Assembly: GCA_017959485.1 (NCBI GenBank)
Contig: JAGDAM010000200.1
Span: forward strand, 1 to 10,837
DNA length: 10,837 nucleotides
Direction of reading: 5' to 3'
DNA from: Clostridia bacterium
GTDB lineage: Bacteria > Bacillota_A > Clostridia > Oscillospirales > CAG-272
The first letter of the stretch is position 1; every line of letters begins with the position of its first letter. The position numbers and the translations under genes are program-made. Of this stretch, positions 1-6,304 are shown piece by piece. The notes under the pieces are model-generated. The model was not told the origin of the DNA and ran no database searches. It saw nothing but the letters and a program-made list of their open reading frames with translations.

Positions 1-753
1 GCGAGATCCTCATTCATCGGCGACAACATCACGCGTGACGGATATCATCTCAATATGCAGTTCGGACGGTATCTCGCAGCGCTTACCTGGGGCTGCAAGA
101 TAACGGGCGTATCCCCGTACGATATCGCCTACAATCCCGCGCCCGCCGCGATCAACGACGATATGCTGAAAGTCGCCCGCGAGTCGGTAGCGAACGCTCT
201 CGCGGAGCCCTATACCGTTACTCAGTCGAAGATCACCGAAGGCACGAGCACGCTCGGCGGAACTCAGACGGTCGATCCGTCGGTCATTCTCAATCCCGCC
301 GACTTCTACGAGCAGGACAAAAAGACCGCCGCCGCGAACGGCTGTGATCTCGACAATTACACGCTGCTCGAGTGGGAGCATCTGAACAATACTTACTGGA
401 ACTGCACCAGCCGCGCCGGAACCACCGTTCCGTCGACGACCGCGAGCACCTACAACCAGAACGTCTGCTCGAAGCTTAAATACTCGCTCGAAGACCTTCC
501 ATACGGGACGGTATTTATCTGCGACTCCGGCTGGCAGTACCGCGTTGAAGTTTATACCAATCAGAACAGCGCTTACACCGGCACTCGCAAGGGAATGCAA
601 AATTACGAATTCTTCGTTTTGACTCAGGAATTCCTCGGCGACGCGAAGTACGTCTCCTGGAACATCGCCTCGAGCCCCAAGGGCGACATCTCTGCGATCT
701 TCGACCAGGCCGCGGTGCACGTGAGGGTTTATATTCCGAAAAAAGCGAACTGA
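1..753 (+). CDS. DUF4886/SGNH-hydrolase-like protein, 3' part, with extra C-terminal domain
   Basis: The reading frame is open from the first base, so the N-terminus and catalytic serine region lie upstream of the window. The first ~77 residues contain the motif TRDGYHL, the Asp-X-X-His block that closes the active site in SGNH/GDSL-type hydrolases of the DUF4886 family, followed by FGRYLAALTW and DMLKVARESVANAL. They align without gaps to the C-terminus of the protein at 2237-3052 (about 45 of 77 identical by hand count). After the point where that paralogue ends, this protein continues for ~150 residues: a Thr/Ser-rich stretch (TSTLGGTQTV), then a Tyr/Trp-rich, probably beta-rich region with LPYGTVFICDSGWQYRVEVY. 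I cannot name this domain; an accessory or binding role is a guess. Such extensions suggest a secreted enzyme, but the signal-peptide end is missing. The substrate is unknown, with carbohydrate ester the family-based expectation. Stop TGA at 751-753. Confidence 0.8.
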   Translation, partial: ARSSFIGDNITRDGYHLNMQFGRYLAALTWGCKITGVSPYDIAYNPAPAAINDDMLKVARESVANALAEPYTVTQSKITEGTSTLGGTQTVDPSVILNPADFYEQDKKTAAANGCDLDNYTLLEWEHLNNTYWNCTSRAGTTVPSTTASTYNQNVCSKLKYSLEDLPYGTVFICDSGWQYRVEVYTNQNSAYTGTRKGMQNYEFFVLTQEFLGDAKYVSWNIASSPKGDISAIFDQAAVHVRVYIPKKAN

Positions 754-756
754 ATT

Positions 757-1033
757 GCCTTCCCCGTTACGGGGATGCCTCGCCTTCGGCGAGCCCGGGT
801 GACCGCGAAAGCGGTGTTAACGTTTGCCTTCCCCGAAACGGGGAAGGGGGACCGCTTTTGCCTTCCCCTCCGGGGAAGGTGTCGGCGAAGCCGACGGATG
901 AGGGACGGTGGATGAGGCGAATCGGCACTGCTTTGCCTTCCCCGGCTGGGGAAGGTGTCGGCGAAGCCGACGGATGGGGCGCCGCGTCCCGGCAACGATT
1001 CACGCAAGTGTCGGCGAAGCCGACGGATGAGGG
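757..1033. repeat. Cluster of REP-like palindromic repeats
   Basis: This 343-bp gap between genes is almost filled by short hairpin units. The CCTTCCCC/GGGGAAGG stem occurs at 827-847, 861-879 and 936-955, with a degraded copy near 758-774. A second module, GTCGGC-GAA-GCCGAC followed by GGATGAGG or GGATGGGG, occurs at 881-895, 957-971 and 1010-1024. In two places the modules are joined directly (861-900 and 936-976). Two other hairpins sit at the left end: CTCGCC-TTC-GGCGAG (779-793) and ACCGC-GAAA-GCGGT (802-815). The arrangement fits REP/BIME-like elements that spread between genes, and they could slow transcription or RNA decay between the flanking genes. No promoter for the next gene stands out. 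The reading frames through the repeats are not genes. Confidence 0.8.
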
Positions 1034-1096
1034 GCAGGAACCGCCCCTTCCCCCAAACACCTCAAAAAACTGAAGTATAAGGAGTAACCGCCAATC

Positions 1097-1414
1097 ATGG
1101 ACCGCTACGCCTGGAAAGCAAAAATCAAAGACGGCAAAATCACCGAATACCGCCGCCGGCACGACGAGATATGGCCCGAGATGAAGGAAGTTCTCGAGTG
1201 CGCCGGGATCCGCAACTACTCGATCTGGAACGTCGGAGACGAACTTTTCGGATATTACGAATGCGAATTCGGCGCCGAATATGCCGCGCGGATCCAGGCC
1301 GGGAGCCCGGTCGTGGAAAAATGGAACGAATATATGTCGGATATTCTCGACATGGGGACCGATCCCGAGACCGGCGCCCAGCCGCGTCTTACCGAAGTTT
1401 TCAGATTTGATTAA
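1097..1414 (+). CDS. rhaM: L-rhamnose mutarotase
   Basis: The product is 105 residues, essentially the family length (E. coli RhaM is 104). It should interconvert the alpha and beta anomers of L-rhamnose in the cytoplasm, feeding the isomerase RhaA. The sequence has the family landmarks in order: a Tyr/Lys-rich start, YRRRHDEIWPEM near residues 17-28 with the conserved His, the Asn-Tyr-Ser-Ile block after CAGIR, the acidic YYECEF strand, the W-NEYM helix (VEKWNEYMSDIL) and the terminal LTEVFRFD, matching the L-EVF-L end of characterised members. TAAGGAG at 1078-1084 is the ribosome binding site. The following gene starts only 22 bp after the stop with its own AAGGAG, so the two are very likely cotranscribed. 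No rhaA, rhaB or rhaD is in the window, so any rhamnose pathway must be elsewhere; a mutarotase for a related deoxysugar is possible. Confidence 0.92.
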   Translation: MDRYAWKAKIKDGKITEYRRRHDEIWPEMKEVLECAGIRNYSIWNVGDELFGYYECEFGAEYAARIQAGSPVVEKWNEYMSDILDMGTDPETGAQPRLTEVFRFD

Positions 1415-1436
1415 AGACACTCAAGGAGAAAAAAAC

Positions 1437-1985
1437 ATGCCAGCCGAAAATCCCTCTAACGTAAAGCTTAAATACAAAAAGTTCTATCAGGTAAGAAAGC
1501 TTGCCTGTCACGGCTTCAAAGAGGAATACGCCTATGATATGAGCACGCAGTATCTTGCGAACGTTCTTATGGGCTGCGACACTCAGCCGGCGCTCGTCTA
1601 TTCGGCCGCTCCGCTGATTATTTCCGCTTATTCCGACGAGATGGACGCCGTGATCTTTCTGCGCTATCCCGACGAGCTTGCCGCCGCCTACGGCCTCAAA
1701 GCCGGAGACCGGCTGGTTACCGCCTGCGATTACGTGGACAACGGAGAAAAGGTCGCTGCGGATATCTTTCCGGGCGCCGGTTTTACCGGGTTCTATTCGA
1801 ATATGATCCCGGTCGTTCAGCTCTTTTTCGCCGGAAAGAAACAGATCTTTTTCGCCGGAGGCGACGATGAAATCCGCGCACGCGTCTCGATATTCGACGA
1901 AGAGCGCTGGAAACACGTTGAAAAACTGACGGAAGAATACGCCCTGCGCGGTATAAGCCGCGACGGACTGTTTTTTATGAGGTAA
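1437..1985 (+). CDS. Uncharacterised protein, 182 residues
   Basis: I do not recognise this protein. The start ATG at 1437 is chosen because AAGGAG lies 8 bases upstream (1423-1428); the open frame extends further upstream but overlaps rhaM. There is no signal peptide or membrane segment, so it is probably cytoplasmic. Visible features are a Lys/Tyr-rich N-terminus (KLKYKKFYQVRKLACHGF), a short hydrophobic segment with paired prolines (PALVYSAAPLII), a repeated Phe-Phe-Ala-Gly element (VVQLFFAGKKQIFFAGGDDE) near residues 125-144, and an acidic, helical C-terminus ending in GLFFMR. Codon use and GC look like the neighbouring genes, so recent acquisition is not indicated. Its close coupling to rhaM suggests a role in the same sugar pathway or its control, which is inference only. 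Confidence 0.8.
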   Translation: MPAENPSNVKLKYKKFYQVRKLACHGFKEEYAYDMSTQYLANVLMGCDTQPALVYSAAPLIISAYSDEMDAVIFLRYPDELAAAYGLKAGDRLVTACDYVDNGEKVAADIFPGAGFTGFYSNMIPVVQLFFAGKKQIFFAGGDDEIRARVSIFDEERWKHVEKLTEEYALRGISRDGLFFMR

Positions 1986-2064
1986 AGTCCGAAAGATAGA
2001 AAGCAAACGAGAGAATAAAAAAGAGAATACGGTTTTATATTATAGGTTTTTAGTCCACGGACGA

Positions 2065-2090
2065 CTCATCCACCGGCCCTCATCCGTCGG
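2065..2090 (-). repeat. Isolated fragment of the REP-like repeat, inverted
   Basis: Read on the minus strand, this 26-bp piece matches 890-915 of the REP cluster (CCGACGGATGAGGG then CGGTGGATGAG) with one mismatch. The hairpin half of the unit (GTCGGC-GAA) is missing, so it is a truncated, inverted copy. It lies in the 251-bp gap 1986-2236, which otherwise holds AT-rich sequence with no convincing promoter or terminator. Confidence 0.7.
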
Positions 2091-2236
2091 TCCCAAAATG
2101 ATACATCTCCGCTGCCAATAAAACAGTTTTTTCACTTTTTTCAAAAAACTCCGAAAAATGAATCTTTTGTGCTCTCGGGCATCTAACTTTATGAAAAGGG
2201 TATTTGCTCGACTTAATCTGCATGTAAGAAGAAAAC

Positions 2237-3052
2237 ATGAATAACGCTTGTTCCGCATTACACGTTCCGGATTCCGAATCGCCTCTTAGAATCCTCGCCG
2301 TCGGGAACTCCTTTTCCCAGGACTCGGTAGAATATCTGCCCGCGCTCTTGCGTTCCGCGGGTATCCCCTGCGTCGTCGGCGATCTTTACAACCCCGGCTG
2401 CACCATGCAGCGCCACGTCGAATCTGCGGCAGCCGGGAAGGGAATCTACAACTATTTCAAAAACACGGGCGGCGAATGGACCGACAGTCCCGAAACTCCG
2501 CTCTCGTTTGCGCTTGCCGACGAGGACTGGGATATCATTACTATCCAGGAGGCGTCTCGCCTTACCGGCTTCCCCGAGTCGTTCGGAGAGTGGCTTTCGC
2601 CCCTTCTCGATCTTGTCACGTCGGCGCACCCGCGTGCGCGAATCGGCTGGAATATGACCTGGGCCTATCAGTCGGACAGCCCGAACAGCCATTTCCCGTC
2701 CTACGGCCGCGACCAGACGCGTATGTACGAAATGATATGCGCCCGCGTGAAGGAATTCATCCTTCCCGAAAAGCGTATATCTTTCGTCATTCCCGTCGGG
2801 ACCGCTGTCCAGAACGCGAGGAGTTCATTCCTCGGCGATGCGCTGACGCGCGACGGTTCTCACCTGTCTCTCGGGTTCGGACGCTTTCTCGCGTCGCTCA
2901 CCTGGGCGTGCGCGGTAAGCGGCCTTGCGCCTGAACGGTTCGATTATAATCCGTTGCCGGACCGAATAACCGAAGATATGCTCCGCGTCGCCCGCGAATC
3001 GGTCGCTGACGCGCTGGCCGGGCCCTTCAGGGTGACGCTGCGGCAATTATAA
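2237..3052 (+). CDS. DUF4886 family SGNH-hydrolase-like protein
   Basis: This 271-residue protein has the hallmarks of DUF4886, a family related to SGNH/GDSL esterases. RILAVGNSFSQDS near residues 18-30 carries the presumed nucleophile Ser25 in the GNSFS block (equivalent to GDS). A central DIITIQEASR is the position of the oxyanion/Asn-type block. TRDGSHLS holds Asp206 and His209 of the presumed catalytic pair. A known function for the family is not established; an ester-cleaving (for example deacetylating) activity on carbohydrates is the structural expectation. No signal peptide precedes the catalytic block, so it should be cytoplasmic. The ribosome binding site is weak (AAGAAGAA before ATG). 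The stop codon overlaps or nearly meets the sulfatase start (TAATG at 3050-3054), so the two genes form one transcription unit and probably act on the same substrate. It is a shorter paralogue of the gene at 1-753. Confidence 0.85.
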   Translation: MNNACSALHVPDSESPLRILAVGNSFSQDSVEYLPALLRSAGIPCVVGDLYNPGCTMQRHVESAAAGKGIYNYFKNTGGEWTDSPETPLSFALADEDWDIITIQEASRLTGFPESFGEWLSPLLDLVTSAHPRARIGWNMTWAYQSDSPNSHFPSYGRDQTRMYEMICARVKEFILPEKRISFVIPVGTAVQNARSSFLGDALTRDGSHLSLGFGRFLASLTWACAVSGLAPERFDYNPLPDRITEDMLRVARESVADALAGPFRVTLRQL

Positions 3053-3069
3053 TGAATTGGGGTAACAAA

Positions 3070-4632
3070 ATGCCAAAAAAAACTCAGATGATCTTCATAA
3101 TGACCGACACCCAGCGGTGGGATATGGTCAACTGCTACCGGAAAACCGGGCTTTCGACGCCGAACATCGACGCACTCGCCGCGTCGGGCGTCAGGTACGA
3201 GCGCGCCTACACCGCGCAGCCGGTCTGCGGCCCGGCGAGGTCCTGTCTGTTCACGGGACTCTATCCCTCCTCCAACGGCTCCTGGGCAAACGGTATGGCG
3301 CTCGGCGACAACGTGCATACCATCGGGCAGCGTCTTCGCGACAACGGGATCAAGACCGCGTATATCGGCAAATGGCACCTTGACGGGACCGATTATTTCG
3401 GCAACGGTATCTGCCCCGACGGCTGGGATCCCGATTACTGGTACGATATGCGGCGGTATCTCGGGGAACTGGACTCCGACGACGACCGCATCCGTTCCCG
3501 CCTGCCGCAGACGATGGAGTTTTGCGGAGTCGAGCCGGAGTTTACCTACGGCTGGCGCGTTATGACCCGGGCGCTCGACTATATGGAGAAGCATAAGTAC
3601 GACGATTATTTTCTCGTCGTATCCTTCGACGAACCGCATTTCCCATACCTTTGCCCCGAGCCGTACGCCTCGATGTACCGCGACTATGAGTTTCCGAAAT
3701 CTCCCGCGGTTTACGACACACTCGAAGGCAAGCCGGTGCACCAGCGTATCTGGGCGGCGCAGAGGCCGGAACCGGACCGCGAAAAGTTCAGGATCAAAAA
3801 CGGTTTCTTCTTCGGATGCAATTCCTACGTAGACAGTCTGATCGGCAAAGTCGTGAAGGCGGCGCCCGAAGACGCCGCGATAATCTACACGTCGGATCAC
3901 GGAGACCTGCTCGGCAGCCACTGCCTCTTCGCCAAGGGCCCGGCGGCATACGACGACGTCGCGAGGATACCCTTCATCATCCGGCTCCCCGACGGACTTC
4001 AGGGCGCCGTCTACGACCGCCGGCCGGTCTCGCATATAAACGTCTGCCCGACTGTAATGGAGTATTTCGGGCTTCCGCTGCCCGTCATGTTCGAAGGCGG
4101 AAGCATACTTGCAACCGCGAAAGACGTTGACGCTCCCGCCGACGACGGTTTTCTCATCGAATTCGGCAGATTCGAGCTCGACCACGATCACTACGGCGGA
4201 TTTCAGCTTATGAGATGTCTCGTGAAAGACAAAATGAAACTCGTGATCAATCTTTTGTCGGACGACGAGCTGTACGACCTTGAAGCCGATCCGTACGAAT
4301 GCCGGAACCTGATAAACGATCCGGATTATTCCGCGGTGCGAAACGCCCTGCACGACGAGCTGCTCGAAAGAATGAACCGCAACCGCGACCCCTTCCGAGC
4401 ATATTACTGGGAGACGCGCCCCTGGAGACAGGACGCGCGTCAGGCGTCCTGGTTCTATACCGGATGGACTCGCCAGCGCGAGAACGCCGAATACGAGCCG
4501 AGGCAGCTCGACTTTGCGACCGGGCTCGTTATGACGAACGCCCAGCGCCCGAAGATCAGCGCGGCGACGTTTCCGTCTTTTTCCTCGCTTGACGAACTCG
4601 TCTCGTGGATAAAGAACGAGGCGGATAAGTAA
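3070..4632 (+). CDS. Type I (formylglycine-dependent) sulfatase, cytoplasmic
   Basis: The 520-residue product belongs to the arylsulfatase/S1 family, which hydrolyses sulfate esters. Numbering from the ATG at 3070: Asp13 in MTDTQRWD is a metal ligand, Cys53-Gly-Pro55-Ala-Arg57 is the C-X-P-X-R motif whose Cys is converted to formylglycine, K101-W-H103 and H190 (FDEPHFP) line the active site, Asp276-His277 (TSDHGD) completes the metal site and Lys289 follows in FAKGP. The Cys form implies maturation by a radical-SAM enzyme (anSME) in an anaerobe, not encoded here. ATG at 3070 is preferred because GGGGT precedes it by 7-8 bases; an in-frame ATG at 3052 overlaps the upstream stop codon and would add six residues. 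No signal peptide is present with either start, so desulfation would occur on imported sugars. The sulfated substrate cannot be told from sequence alone. Confidence 0.93.
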   Translation: MPKKTQMIFIMTDTQRWDMVNCYRKTGLSTPNIDALAASGVRYERAYTAQPVCGPARSCLFTGLYPSSNGSWANGMALGDNVHTIGQRLRDNGIKTAYIGKWHLDGTDYFGNGICPDGWDPDYWYDMRRYLGELDSDDDRIRSRLPQTMEFCGVEPEFTYGWRVMTRALDYMEKHKYDDYFLVVSFDEPHFPYLCPEPYASMYRDYEFPKSPAVYDTLEGKPVHQRIWAAQRPEPDREKFRIKNGFFFGCNSYVDSLIGKVVKAAPEDAAIIYTSDHGDLLGSHCLFAKGPAAYDDVARIPFIIRLPDGLQGAVYDRRPVSHINVCPTVMEYFGLPLPVMFEGGSILATAKDVDAPADDGFLIEFGRFELDHDHYGGFQLMRCLVKDKMKLVINLLSDDELYDLEADPYECRNLINDPDYSAVRNALHDELLERMNRNRDPFRAYYWETRPWRQDARQASWFYTGWTRQRENAEYEPRQLDFATGLVMTNAQRPKISAATFPSFSSLDELVSWIKNEADK

Positions 4633-4680
4633 AGAAGAAAAATCCGAAACCGTATCACTTGGCTTCACACCGGTAGTTTT

Positions 4681-4848
4681 TTAAGGCAATACCGCACAAT
4701 TCAACGTACGCATCTTGACGGCTCATTTTCCGCCTGTTATTGCGTCGAAATCTTGAAATACCGCCTGTATTCCTGCGATTTCTCAGCAAAAACAGGCGGA
4801 AAATGCTCTCGCCAATCTACGCACGCGAATTGTGCGGTATTGCCTTAA
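4681..4848. mobile_element. 168-bp imperfect palindrome, MITE-like, doubling as a possible terminator
   Basis: The outer 21 bases (4681-4701, containing GGCAATACCGCACAATT) are an exact inverted repeat of 4828-4848. The inner parts also pair: CATTTTCCGCCTGTT on the left reappears inverted on the right, as do GAAATC and the tract resembling ACGTACGCAT. The whole element can therefore fold into one long hairpin centred near 4765. A run of T residues (4850-4857, then more T at 4859-4865) follows the right arm, so it could end transcription from the sulfatase operon. There is no coding capacity. Related single arms occur at 8146-8200 and, more weakly, at 9123-9143 and 10747-10789, which supports a dispersed element family. 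A TA or TTAA target duplication is possible because both ends read TTAA, but this is part of the palindrome. Confidence 0.75.
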
Positions 4849-4876
4849 ATTTTTTTTCTTTTTTTCGGTTTTTTTA

Positions 4877-4905
4877 TTGACAAACGGTTTCCGAAGCGGT
4901 ATAAT
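4877..4905 (+). promoter_or_regulatory. Consensus sigma-A promoter of the trpXYZ leader
   Basis: TTGACA at 4877-4882 and TATAAT at 4900-4905 both match consensus exactly and are 17 bp apart. Transcription should start near 4911-4913, immediately before the T-box leader. Such a strong promoter is typical where control is exercised by attenuation rather than by an operator. Confidence 0.93.
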
Positions 4906-4921
4906 ATGCGCATAAACTGAA

Positions 4922-5190
4922 TCAACCTGTGAGGAAGAGTAGTAATACCGATCATCCGCAGAAGAGAGAGCCGCGGGCGGTGGGATCGCGGAGTGCGGAC
5001 CGGTACGAATGGACTTCCGAGGGCAAACGGAAAGGCGAAAGCCGAGTATGGGCGACGGAGACGGCACTCCGACATCAACGGCAGGCGTATGACGGTACGC
5101 TAAAGTGGGTATTGACAGTACCAAGCGGGGTGGCACCGCAGGATATTTTTCCTGTCCCGGCAATTATTTTGCCGGGGCAGGTCTGTTTTT
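4922..5190 (+). promoter_or_regulatory. T-box riboswitch specific for tRNA-Trp
   Basis: This leader senses uncharged tRNA-Trp and lets transcription continue into trpXYZ when tryptophan is scarce. Stem I can be drawn: GGAAG (4933-4937) pairs with CTTCC (5014-5018), TACCG (4946-4950) with CGGTA (5001-5005) and CCGCG (4971-4975) with CGCGG (4987-4991). Between the first two helices is the specifier loop, with AGAGTAGTAA on the 5' side and CGAA-UGG-A on the 3' side. The codon after the GAA of the S-turn is UGG (5010-5012), tryptophan. The antiterminator T-box core GCGGGGTGGCACCGCAG lies at 5125-5141; its UGGC (5131-5134) pairs with GCCA, the 3' end expected for tRNA-Trp with discriminator G. The terminator follows at 5151-5190. 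The two independent tRNA contacts agree. Confidence 0.95.
5151..5190 (+). terminator. Rho-independent terminator of the T-box leader
   Basis: CCTGTCCCGGCAA (5151-5163) pairs with TTGCCGGGGCAGG (5169-5181), 13 base pairs including one G-U, with loop TTATT, followed by TCTGTTTTT. Its 5' arm abuts the T-box core, as needed for the mutually exclusive antiterminator. Confidence 0.93.
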
Positions 5191-5232
5191 AATTATGAAT
5201 TATGAATTCTGAATTTTGAATTATGAATTATA
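5191..5232. repeat. Six tandem 7-bp AATTnnn repeats
   Basis: The sequence reads as six consecutive heptads: AATTATG twice, AATTCTG, AATTTTG, AATTATG, AATTATA. It separates the leader terminator from the trpX ribosome binding site (AAGGAG, 5255-5260). A related three-unit tract lies after trpZ at 8028-8048. No function is evident; it may be a spacer or slippage product. Confidence 0.8.
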
Positions 5233-5269
5233 AACTCAAAAAAAACAAATAAAAAAGGAGAATAAAAAA

Positions 5270-6295
5270 ATGAAAAAGATTGTTTGCACGATTCTTGCGG
5301 CGGTTATGCTTCTCGCCCTGCTCGCTTCCTGCGGGCAGCAGAACGGTACCGGAAAGAAAACCTTCAAGATCGGTATCTGCAACTACGTCGACGACGCGTC
5401 CCTCAACCAGATCGTCGATTCGATCAAAAAACAGCTCGCAACCTATGAAGACGTCACCTTCGATATTAAATACGACAACTGCAACGCCGACGCGAGCGTG
5501 ATGACTCAGATCATCTCGAACTTCATCGCCGAAAAGGTCGATCTGATGGTCGGCGTCGCGACTCCTGTCGCAATGCAGATGCAGAACGCGACCGAGGACA
5601 ACAAGATTCCGGTGGTCTTCGCCGCCGTATCCGATCCTCTCGGCGCCGGACTCGTCGATTCGCTCGAGAATCCCGGCAAGAACATCACCGGAACTTCGGA
5701 TTACCTTGACACCGCCGCGGTGCTCAAGCTGATCGAAGCGACCGTCCCGGGCATCACCAAGGTCGGACTGCTTTACGACGTCGGACAGGACTCCTCGACC
5801 AAGCCGATAGCCGACGCCAAGGCCTATCTTTCGGGCAAGGGCATCGAAGTGATCGAACGCACCGGAACGACCGCCGAGGAAGTGACGATAGCCGCACGCG
5901 CGCTCGTCACCGACGGAGTTCAGGCGGTCTTCACCCCCACCGACAACACCATCATGAAATCCGAGCTCGCCATCTACGAGATCTTCAGAGACGCTAAGAT
6001 CCCGCACTTTACCGGAGCCGATTCCTTCGCTCTCAACGGAGCTTTCCTCGGATACGGCGTCGACTACGCCAACCTCGGCAAGGAGACCGGCGCGATGATC
6101 GCCGATATCCTTATGAACTCGAAGGATCCCGGCAAGGTCGCCGTAAAGACCTTCGACAACGGCACCGCCACCGTCAACACCGAGATTTGCGAGGCCATCG
6201 GACTTGATTTCGAAGCCCTGAAGACGGTCTACGCTCCGCTTTGCACCAAGGTGCAGTCCATAGTGACCGCCGAGAAATTCGAAGGCGTAGACTAA
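5270..6295 (+). CDS. trpX: Tryptophan ABC transporter substrate-binding lipoprotein
   Basis: The 341-residue product belongs to the ABC_sub_bind family (PF04392 type), the binding proteins of TrpXYZ-like uptake systems. It starts with a lipoprotein signal: MKK, a hydrophobic core, then LLASC with Cys21 as the lipidation site, so the mature protein should be anchored outside the membrane. Family landmarks are KIGICNYVDDASLNQIVDSI at the start of the first lobe, the VATPVA and VVFAAVSDPLGAGLV blocks, NPGKNITGTSDYLD linking the lobes, and PTDNTIMKS and GYGVDYANLGKETG in the second lobe. AAGGAG at 5255-5260 sets the start. Substrate is assigned to tryptophan because of the Trp-specific T-box upstream; without it, the family alone would only indicate an ABC importer for small molecules. 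The permease follows after 9 bp. Confidence 0.92.
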   Translation: MKKIVCTILAAVMLLALLASCGQQNGTGKKTFKIGICNYVDDASLNQIVDSIKKQLATYEDVTFDIKYDNCNADASVMTQIISNFIAEKVDLMVGVATPVAMQMQNATEDNKIPVVFAAVSDPLGAGLVDSLENPGKNITGTSDYLDTAAVLKLIEATVPGITKVGLLYDVGQDSSTKPIADAKAYLSGKGIEVIERTGTTAEEVTIAARALVTDGVQAVFTPTDNTIMKSELAIYEIFRDAKIPHFTGADSFALNGAFLGYGVDYANLGKETGAMIADILMNSKDPGKVAVKTFDNGTATVNTEICEAIGLDFEALKTVYAPLCTKVQSIVTAEKFEGVD

Positions 6296-6304
6296 TCCGC
6301 CGTT

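Noticed and set aside
757..1033. CRISPR array
   Set aside because: Repeats are of unequal spacing, internally palindromic and inconsistent in length, with no uniform unique spacers and no cas genes.
858..1073. Short + strand open frame across the REP cluster
   Set aside because: It only translates the repeats (KVSAKPTDEG repeated) and has no ribosome binding site.
2125..2150. AGTTTTTT...AAAAAACT inverted repeat as a terminator after the gene at 1437
   Set aside because: The stem is almost entirely A-T, so it would be unstable, and no clean T tract follows it on the + strand.
3052..3054. ATG at 3052 as sulfatase start
   Set aside because: There is no ribosome binding site before it, while the in-frame ATG at 3070 has GGGGT at good spacing; coupled initiation at 3052 remains possible but is less likely.
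2944..4668. Long (574-codon) open frame on the minus strand opposite the sulfatase
   Set aside because: It mirrors the sulfatase codons in a GC-rich gene, has no recognisable domain or ribosome binding site, and the + strand protein has all catalytic motifs.
5112..5117. TTGACA inside the T-box leader as a second promoter
   Set aside because: No -10 box lies 16-18 bp downstream; the region is the antiterminator core.
4929..5192. Open frame of 87 codons within the leader before trpX
   Set aside because: It coincides exactly with the T-box structure and terminator, which explain the sequence.
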